This document shows positions 1 to 4,670 of a stretch of 6,399 nt of DNA, piece after piece. Origin of the DNA: DAOOWV01 sp035371485 (GTDB taxonomy: Bacteria > Patescibacteriota > Dojkabacteria > JAFGLO01). The notes under the pieces were generated by a model. It was given only the letters and a program-made list of their open reading frames with translations. It made no database searches and was not told the origin of the DNA. Each line of letters starts with the position of its first letter. Positions within the stretch are counted from its first letter, which is position 1. A program made the position numbers and the translations under genes. The stretch covers positions 1 to 6,399 of the forward strand of contig DAOOWV010000040.1 in NCBI GenBank assembly GCA_035371485.1, written 5' to 3'.

Positions 1-174
1 CCTGGGATTGAAGAGGGCCAGTTTTCCTCCTTACACGCAATAGCAATTTCTGAATCTTCTGGAAATATTTATACTACTGAGTACTACGAAACAGAAAGAG
101 TACAAAAATTTAGTTCAGACGGAAGTTTTGTACAAAGTTGGGGAAACCAGATAGAAAGGAAACAATTCCTGTAG
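1..174 (+). CDS. NHL-repeat surface protein, 5' part (partial, frame 1, ends at frameshift)
   Basis: Frame 1 is open from the first base to a TAG at 172-174, so the gene starts upstream of the window. The residues up to about position 143 form one clear NHL repeat: G-x-F at the start, an AIAIS strand, SGNIYTTEY, then RVQKFSSDGSFVQSWG. This matches the usual pattern of GxFxxPxGIAVDxxGNVYVAD followed by RIQKFxxxGxFxxxWG. NHL repeats build beta-propellers that mediate binding in extracellular and other proteins. The residues after SWG (NQIERKQFL) look like out-of-frame noise. The natural continuation lies in frame 3, which carries the anchor domain annotated next. I read the two as one gene split by a missing base. 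The ligand of the propeller cannot be told from one repeat. Confidence 0.75.
   Translation, partial: PGIEEGQFSSLHAIAISESSGNIYTTEYYETERVQKFSSDGSFVQSWGNQIERKQFL
114..171 (+). other. Frameshift interval joining the NHL repeat (frame 1) to the anchor domain (frame 3)
   Basis: The frame 3 stop TAG at 111-113 and the frame 1 stop TAG at 172-174 bound the interval where the reading frame must change. The jump fits one missing base. The best single place is the G run at 140-143: one more G gives Ser-Trp-Gly-Lys-Pro-Asp and carries the NHL repeat straight into the downstream domain. Whether the lost base is a real mutation or an assembly error cannot be decided from the sequence. Confidence 0.65.
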
Positions 175-704
175 CAGAAGTACTTGTCGACTTAAGAAAT
201 GACAGGGATTGGAGCAATGTCTTAAGAGAGGTTGATATTGATACTGGCAAATCATATATACATGGGCTTTCTGAAGCAGAAGGTGCATATTTACCATTTT
301 ATTTATATATACCAAAAGTTGAAGACTCGATAGGAGCTCGTGTTTGCCCCGGAGTTGATTCAATTGGCGAAATAAATACTGATTGTGAAAATGGCTATAA
401 CAAATTTTATGGAGAAGAGGGCATATCCAGTGTAAACTATACGGGCATCGATTATTGGAGAATTGAAGGAGTTGCTGGAAGTGGAGGAATGAACTTATTA
501 ACAGATGAAGCTGGAGACGATGAAGCTGGAGACGATGAAGCTGGAAATAACGAAAACGAAGATAACGAACAAGACGCTGAGAATGATCAACAACTATCTA
601 GAACAGGAGAAGCAATTATTGTATTATTTTTGACATCATTGGTAACTATCTTAGTTTTAGTTTATCGTTTTGTACAAAGCAATAAACTAAAACAAAAAAC
701 GTAG
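138..704 (+). CDS. C-terminal part of the NHL surface protein: choice-of-anchor U type domain, acidic linker, LSRTG-like wall/membrane anchor
   Basis: Frame 3 is open from 114 to the TAG at 702-704. The only early start is a TTG at 138 with no Shine-Dalgarno sequence, so an independent gene is unlikely. Numbering from 138, residues about 10-118 resemble the choice-of-anchor U domain found just before C-terminal anchors: DRDWSNV, SYIHGLS, YLPFYLYIPK, ARVCPGV with a second Cys in NTDC, then DYWRIEGVAGSGGM. Family assignment is from memory of these motifs. Residues 123-137 are three DEAGD/N repeats, followed by a very acidic Asn/Asp/Glu/Gln linker. Residues 153-157 read LSRTG, then a hydrophobic segment of about 17 residues (AIIVLFL...LVLV) and a basic tail (NKLKQK). 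This is the layout of a sortase signal (LPXTG, membrane span, positive tail) with Ser in place of Pro. The protein is probably exported and held at the cell surface, displaying the NHL propeller upstream. Confidence 0.72.
   Translation: MGKPDRKETIPVAEVLVDLRNDRDWSNVLREVDIDTGKSYIHGLSEAEGAYLPFYLYIPKVEDSIGARVCPGVDSIGEINTDCENGYNKFYGEEGISSVNYTGIDYWRIEGVAGSGGMNLLTDEAGDDEAGDDEAGNNENEDNEQDAENDQQLSRTGEAIIVLFLTSLVTILVLVYRFVQSNKLKQKT
504..548 (+). repeat. Three tandem copies of a 15-bp coding repeat (DEAGD)
   Basis: The unit gatgaagctggagac occurs at 504-518 and is repeated exactly at 519-533. A third copy at 534-548 ends in aat instead of gac. Each unit is five codons (Asp-Glu-Ala-Gly-Asp/Asn), so copy changes keep the reading frame. 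It lies in the acidic spacer between the anchor-proximal domain and the LSRTG motif, where length variation would change how far the protein projects from the surface. Confidence 0.9.
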
Positions 705-787
705 ATACAATATCTAAAAACAATAGTTAAAATTTTCTGTAGATAACCTTTTATTTCTGTGTTTCGTTTGATGTCGTGCCTGAATAC

Positions 788-816
788 TTGACATTTGTTG
801 ATTTTTTAGGTATTCT
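788..816 (+). promoter_or_regulatory. Sigma-70-type promoter for the HU gene
   Basis: A perfect -35 box TTGACA is at 788-793. After exactly 17 bp comes TATTCT at 811-816, which matches four of six -10 positions including the key first, second and last bases. The predicted start of transcription is near 822-824, giving a leader of about 55 nt before the HU ATG. This is the best promoter match I noticed in the window and suits an abundant protein such as HU. Confidence 0.6.
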
Positions 817-823
817 TACTATT

Positions 824-850
824 GATAGAACGATAATACATTGTTCTGTC
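824..850 (+). promoter_or_regulatory. Stem-loop at the 5' end of the HU mRNA leader
   Basis: Bases 824-834 (gatagaacgat) pair with 840-850 (attgttctgtc) over 11 positions, two of them G-U, closing a 5-nt loop (aatac). With the promoter at 788-816 the hairpin would sit at the very 5' end of the transcript, followed by nine A (852-860) and the ribosome binding site. Such 5' hairpins can stabilise a transcript. The same dyad could equally be a protein-binding site just downstream of the promoter. There is no T run after it, so it is not a terminator. Confidence 0.45.
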
Positions 851-861
851 TAAAAAAAAAG

Positions 862-870
862 AAAGGAGGT
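862..870 (+). promoter_or_regulatory. Strong ribosome binding site of HU
   Basis: aaaggaggt is a full match to the anti-Shine-Dalgarno sequence, with GGAGG at 865-869 and 8 nt before the ATG at 878. It fixes the HU start. It also stands out because neither the downstream regulator nor mutS has a comparable site. Confidence 0.88.
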
Positions 871-877
871 AGCTATT

Positions 878-1150
878 ATGACAAAGACAGAAATGATCAA
901 ATTAGTTGCAAAAATGACTGATGTTCCTATGAAAAAGGCAACAGCAGCTGTAGATGCACTTTTGAAGGAAATGGCCAATAGTCTTAAAAAAGGCGATGAG
1001 GTCAAATTAATGAACCTTGGAAAGCTTTATGCAGTTAATGTACCTGCAAGCGTTAGAATGAATCCAAGAACTAGAGAGTCTGTGAAAGTTCCAGCTCATA
1101 AAGTTGTAAGATTCAAGGTAAGCAGCGTCCTTAAGAAGGCTGTTTGGTAA
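878..1150 (+). CDS. HU-family histone-like DNA-binding protein
   Basis: This 90-residue protein has the normal length and layout of HU/IHF subunits. Two N-terminal helices (about 3-38, starting MTKTEMIKLVAKM) form the dimer core. Strands follow from about 41. The usual GFGxF turn reads NLGKL (46-50), a variant. The DNA-binding arm covers about 53-76 and contains R60, N62-P63-R64-T65, where the proline is the one that intercalates and kinks DNA. The arm returns with KVPAHK, then VVRFKVSSVLKKAV forms the last strand and helix. The family compacts and bends DNA as dimers in the nucleoid and assists replication, repair and transcription. HU and IHF subunits cannot be separated reliably here, so I give no symbol, but a homodimeric HU is most likely. 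It has its own promoter and a perfect ribosome binding site, which implies high expression. The stop is TAA. Confidence 0.95.
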   Translation: MTKTEMIKLVAKMTDVPMKKATAAVDALLKEMANSLKKGDEVKLMNLGKLYAVNVPASVRMNPRTRESVKVPAHKVVRFKVSSVLKKAVW

Positions 1151-1161
1151 AATGAAATGAA

Positions 1162-1197
1162 AGCGGCTATTTAAGATTTATTTCTTCTGTAGCCGCT
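1162..1197. terminator. Inverted repeat downstream of HU, possible terminator
   Basis: agcggcta (1162-1169) and tagccgct (1190-1197) are perfect 8-bp complements around a 20-nt loop, beginning 12 nt after the HU stop. On the + strand the stem is followed by ctcgtgctatatatttt, which is not a proper T run. On the - strand it is followed by ttcatttcattttacc, a better tail. The large loop and missing + strand T run keep this tentative. It could be a weak or two-way terminator, or an mRNA 3'-end structure. Confidence 0.4.
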
Positions 1198-1201
1198 CTC
1201 G

Positions 1202-1210
1202 TGCTATATA
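1202..1210 (+). promoter_or_regulatory. Possible extended -10 promoter for the regulator gene
   Basis: tgctatata fits an extended -10 (TG-N-TATAAT-like). No convincing -35 is present. If used, transcription would begin around 1216-1219, only about 7-10 nt before the ATG at 1226. That would fit the lack of any ribosome binding site and suggest a nearly leaderless mRNA. AT-rich DNA yields such matches by chance, so this is weak. Confidence 0.25.
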
Positions 1211-1227
1211 TTTTGTCCCAAATATAT
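1206..1227 (+). promoter_or_regulatory. Inverted repeat overlapping the regulator start codon
   Basis: atatattt (1206-1213) and aaatatat (1220-1227) are perfect 8-bp complements around tgtccc. The right arm covers the first two bases of the ATG at 1226-1228. As DNA it is a symmetric site that a dimeric OmpR-type regulator could bind for autoregulation. As RNA it would be a weak A-U hairpin over the start codon. The low complexity of the arms means chance is possible. Confidence 0.35.
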
Positions 1228-1972
1228 GAAACCTTATGTAGTTTCTTTGGTAAAAGATCCCTTATTAAAAAAAGTAGTTGAATTTCAATGTAGTAAAGAA
1301 AATCGTTGGAAATTTATAAGTGCTGAAGATTTTTCTCAATTTAACAAATTTCTTATTAACTATGATGTTGTTTTAGTAGTTATTGAAAGTATTATATATG
1401 ACAAAAATGCTCTCGACTTAACCTTATATATAAAACAGGTTAATAACTGCATTGGAATTATTGTTATAAATAATAATTCAGATACAAATTTTTCAGAAAA
1501 AGCATACCAAATGGGGGTTGATTATATTTTCCAAATTCCTTTTGATCCTACTCTTTTCAGATTACAGACAATAAATCTTTTTAAAAGAGCTGAACAATCT
1601 TTTTATTTGGTACAAAAAATCACTAATCCTGCTCAATTCACTTCTTTATATAAAGAAAGATTTATCTATGAAAGACAACTATTAATTGACCTTGATTCTG
1701 GGACGGTTGCTTACAAGGGTGAAATAAAATCACAACTTGGTTCAAAAGAATCAAAGGTTGTATCTCTTTTATATCAAAACCTGCACGGTATTGTAACTCA
1801 CGAAACAATAAAAAGTGTTATATTCCAAGATATTACGACATCAAGAGCCCGTGTATGTACGATTATGCGACGAGTAAAAAGTAAAATAAAAAATAAGTAT
1901 GGATTAACAATTGAAAATATACATGGAAAGGGATACCGAATGAGAATTATGGGAATTAAGTTAAATGATTAA
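1226..1972 (+). CDS. OmpR/PhoB-family winged-helix regulator with degenerate receiver domain
   Basis: The protein is 248 residues, a normal length for the family. Residues 1-123 have the receiver pattern: an opening strand VVSLVKDPLL, a second core strand YDVVLVVIE (46-54), a third GIIVINNNSD (77-86), then MGVDYIFQIPFDP (96-108), which corresponds to the usual GAxDYLxKPFxP. The phosphorylation chemistry is missing. The acidic pair reads K10-D11, the phospho-acceptor Asp position is V52, the Thr/Ser switch is Asn (about 82), and the conserved Lys of KPF is I104. Residues about 148-241 form the DNA-binding domain: SKESKVVSLLYQN, GIVTHETIKSVIF, recognition helix SRARVCTIMRRVKSKI, and the wing ENIHGKGYRM. 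It therefore probably binds DNA without phosphorylation control. The ATG at 1226 is the first start after an in-frame TAG at 1190-1192, and no ribosome binding site precedes it. No kinase gene is nearby. The gene ends 16 bp from the convergent mutS. Confidence 0.85.
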   Translation: MKPYVVSLVKDPLLKKVVEFQCSKENRWKFISAEDFSQFNKFLINYDVVLVVIESIIYDKNALDLTLYIKQVNNCIGIIVINNNSDTNFSEKAYQMGVDYIFQIPFDPTLFRLQTINLFKRAEQSFYLVQKITNPAQFTSLYKERFIYERQLLIDLDSGTVAYKGEIKSQLGSKESKVVSLLYQNLHGIVTHETIKSVIFQDITTSRARVCTIMRRVKSKIKNKYGLTIENIHGKGYRMRIMGIKLND

Positions 1973-1988
1973 TAATAAATTTTGGATT

Positions 1989-3389
1989 TTACTCTTTATT
2001 AATGTCTTTAATTTGTGCAAGTAAAGATAAGGCTTGCATTGGAGTAGTATCATCCAGTTGTATCGAATTAATAATTTCTTTAATTTTTTCCCATTTAGGA
2101 TCGGTTAAATTTGAAAAAAGTGGAACTGATTGAACTTTGGAGGCTATTATTTTTTCACTTGGTAACTTAGAAAACAATTTCTTTTGCTCAAAACCAGATA
2201 AAATTTGCTCTGCTTCATCAAGTATTTCTTCCGGAATTCCAGCAATCTTAGCAACATAAACCCCATAGCTTTTATCAGTTTCCCCTTCTTCAATTTTATA
2301 AAGAAACGTTACTTCCTTTTTATCATCCGACTCCAGTACAGATACTGTAAAATTTTCAATTCCAGATGTGTAATTTTTTAATTGTATAAGTTCATGGTAA
2401 TGTGTCGCAAAAAGTGTAAATGCTCCAACTTTTTCAGCAATATGTTTGGCAATAGCCCATGCTAAAGATACTCCATCATAAGTACTTGTCCCTCTTCCTA
2501 TTTCATCAAGCAAAACAAGACTATTTCTAGATGCATTTTTAAGAATATTTGACATTTCACTCATTTCCACCATAAATGTACTTCTACCAGAGGATATATC
2601 ATCTGATGCCCCTATTCTCGTAAAAACTCTATCACAAACACTAAATTCGCAAGATTCCGCAGGAACAAAACACCCAATTTGTGCCATTAAAATAATCAGA
2701 GCTACTTGACGTAAATATGTTGATTTACCTGACATATTAGGCCCAGTGATAATATGAACAAAAGATTTTTCATCTAAGGTTGTTGAATTAGGAATAAATG
2801 TCTCTTTGAGCACTTCAGATACAATCGGATGTCTTCCATTAGTAATGCTAATTTTTCTATCAGAAATTGATAATACTTCAGGTTTTACATAGCCTCTTAG
2901 CACCGAAATATATGCAAAATTTGATATAAGATCAATATAACCTAGTTCTATTGATACTTTTTGTAATAATGAAGTTCTTTTATAAATTGATTCAACAAGT
3001 TCATTAAAAATTGATAACTCTAAGTTAATAATACTGTTTTCTGCCTGAATAATTCTTTTTTCCAACTCAATCAACTCTGCAGTTGTAAATCTAGAGGCAT
3101 TTACTAAAGTTTGCCTGTGGATAAAATTAGATGGGATAGCGTCTTTGTATCTATTTGTAATCTCAACATAATGTCCCCATATTTTATTTCTTTTAACCTT
3201 TATTGTAGAAATATTTGTCTCTTTAATGAGACGTTCCTCTAATTCTTTTAACAATCTTCCACCTTCGTTTGCAAAGGCAAATGCAGTATCAAACTCTTCT
3301 GAGAAACCTCCCTTAATATATCCTCCAACAGACAAATCGTTTGAAGGATTATCTCTTATTGCTTCCTCAATATCAGTTATAATTTTTTT
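1989..3389 (-). pseudogene. mutS: MutS, C-terminal part (lever/clamp end and ATPase), out of frame with the N-terminal part
   Basis: This frame is open from just after a TAA at 3390-3392 to the TAA at 1989-1991, 466 residues. Its only early start is a TTG at 3333-3335 without a ribosome binding site, so it is the second half of a frameshifted gene and not a separate one. It opens with KKIITDIEEAIRDNPSND and the typical VGGYIKGGFSEEFD of the MutS core. Numbering from the TTG, the clamp/connector region includes KVKRNKIWGHYVEIT (47-61). The ATPase has Walker A GPNMSGKST (198-206), the DDISSGRSTFMVEMSE signature region (245-260), Walker B LVLLDEIGRGTS (273-284), ATHYHEL (310-316) and the dimer-interface segment SYGVYVAKIAGIP (356-368). 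The tail has SVPLF (403-407), where other MutS proteins carry a sliding-clamp motif, then a short C-terminal helical end. All ATPase motifs are intact, which argues that the disruption is recent or not real. Confidence 0.9.
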
Positions 3390-4545
3390 TTATTTCAGAT
3401 ATTTCATCTAAATTTTGTTTCCATTTTAATAACAAATCTTTATCACAAAGTGTAATGAATTTCGACAAAGAATCTTTAATTGCTAACAAATCTCTTGGAA
3501 TACAACGGCCACTTCCTAATCTTCCAATTATTCTTTCAATGTCTGATATTCCCTTTAAATTGTTTCGAGCCTCTTCAAATTTGTTGTCATTAATGTAAGT
3601 TTCAACATCGTCAAGTTTTTTTATTATTTGGTCTCTATTTATGTGAGGATGAGTTATTAGATTAAATAGTAAACGAGCACCCATTGCAGTTTGAGTTTTA
3701 TTCAAAACTGAAAATAAATCTGCACCACATCCATTTTGATTAACAATATTTAAACTTCTTATTGTAACAGCATCTAATATCATACTATCGTAAATATCAT
3801 ATTTTTGTGGTGTTTTAATATGCTTAGGAATTTCGAACTGAGTTTCAACTATATAACTAAATAATAAAACCAATGAATCAGTTTGTAATTCATCCTTTTG
3901 AAATCCAACTCCTCCCCAATTATGAATTTTATAATGTGACATTATCAAATTATTTATCTTTTCCTTATCAACTGCTTTAAAATCTAGTGGATGAACGATA
4001 TATAATGACAAATCCTCAGGTAAATTATTCTGCCCTATTATTATTTCTGATGGAGATATTCTTTCAAGTTCTGTGAGTAATTCACGCCCTGTTCTTAATG
4101 TTGTACAAGAAACATCACCAGTTGAAATATCTGTAACAGCCAATCCATAAATTCCCCTATCAAAAGTCAAAGCAACTAAATAATTATATTTGTTTGAATT
4201 TAATAGCTGAGAATCCAAAATAGTTCCCGGAGTAATCACCCTTGTAACCTTTCTTTTTACGATTCCTTTAGCTAAAGCAGGATCTTCAACTTGCTCAGCA
4301 ATTGCTATGGTATAACCTTTTTCAACCAGTTTGGGCAAATACGTATCCAACGCATGATAAGGGAAACCGGCAAGTGCAGTATTATCTTTGTTTTTATCAC
4401 GAGAGGTAAGAGTTATTTCAAGTATTTTTGATATCAAAACAGCATCATCCCCAAAAGTTTCATAAAAATCGCCCATTCTAAACAACAAAATAGCATTCTT
4501 ATACTGACGCTTGATAGCATTGTACTGAGACATAAGGGGAGTCAT
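3373..4545 (-). pseudogene. mutS: MutS, N-terminal part (mismatch recognition, connector, core), ends early at a frameshift
   Basis: These 390 codons begin at an ATG (4543-4545) and stop at a TGA (3373-3375) just after the frame change. The mismatch-binding domain is present with its Phe-x-Glu motif in FRMGDFYETF (F27, E29), followed by LTSRDKNKDNTALAGFPYHALDTYLPKLVEKGYTIAIAEQVEDP in pieces typical of MutS domain I. The connector follows (ITPGTILD, YGLAVTDISTGDVS), then the core start TVRSLN-like TIRSLNI, QTAMGARLL and RIIGRLGSGRCIPRDL. This is MutS1, which recognises mismatches, and not MutS2. The start MTPLMSQYNAIK matches the usual TPMMQQYxxIK opening, and an in-frame TGA lies three codons upstream, so the start is secure although no Shine-Dalgarno sequence is visible. 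Joined to the next frame by removing one A, the protein is 851 residues, the normal size. As sequenced, it would lack the ATPase and be inactive. Confidence 0.92.
3383..3391 (-). other. Nine-A run at the mutS frameshift
   Basis: On the coding strand GAAAT is followed by nine A and then TTATAACTGA. Read as it stands, the frame gives Glu-Ile-Lys-Lys-Asn-Tyr-Asn and stop. With eight A it gives Glu-Ile-Lys-Lys-Ile-Ile-Thr-Asp and continues into the C-terminal half with full homology. The break is therefore one extra A in a homopolymer. Runs of this length are known sites for RNA polymerase slippage, replication slippage and sequencing error. Confidence 0.9.
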
Positions 4546-4560
4546 TGTTTGTCAGGGGTT

Positions 4561-4588
4561 ATAAGTTATAAATGATAAGTCATAAATC
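4561..4588 (-). repeat. Two 14-bp tandem repeats upstream of mutS
   Basis: On the + strand ataagttataaatg (4561-4574) is followed directly by ataagtcataaatc (4575-4588), 12 of 14 bases alike. They lie 16-43 bp before the mutS ATG, in a 125-bp spacer of nearly pure A+T between the PEP synthase-like stop and mutS. The rest of the spacer shows TATACT (- strand, 4605-4610) as a possible -10 box, but no good -35, no terminator hairpin and no gene. The repeat may be an operator or simply low-complexity drift. Confidence 0.35.
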
Positions 4589-4670
4589 AGATATTTAAAG
4601 TAAAAGTATAATAACATATTTATAAGACATATAAAAGATATACACATTGAACTAAAATAGAAGCAAATTG

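Noticed and set aside
702..716. Small hairpin tagata-caa-tatcta over the stop codon of the surface protein
   Set aside because: It has only six A/T-rich pairs and no T run on the + strand. The - strand has a T-rich tail, but no gene there would need a terminator.
726..770. Possible terminator of the surface protein gene in the T-rich stretch
   Set aside because: The only pairing is gtta with taac, four bp, around an AT-rich loop. That is too weak to call.
1973..1988. Shared terminator between the regulator and mutS
   Set aside because: The gap is 16 bp of A/T with no G+C stem; inverted matches such as ttaata/tattaa are not exact or stable.
3333..3335. TTG as a real start of a separate ATPase-only MutS protein
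   Set aside because: There is no ribosome binding site, and the in-frame sequence upstream to 3389 is still MutS-like, so this is the second half of one gene.
3373..3375. Recoded TGA (as in lineages reading UGA as Gly or Trp) explaining the mutS stop
   Set aside because: Reading through the TGA gives residues that do not look like MutS, while the homologous sequence lies in another frame. The other gene ends give no sign of recoding.
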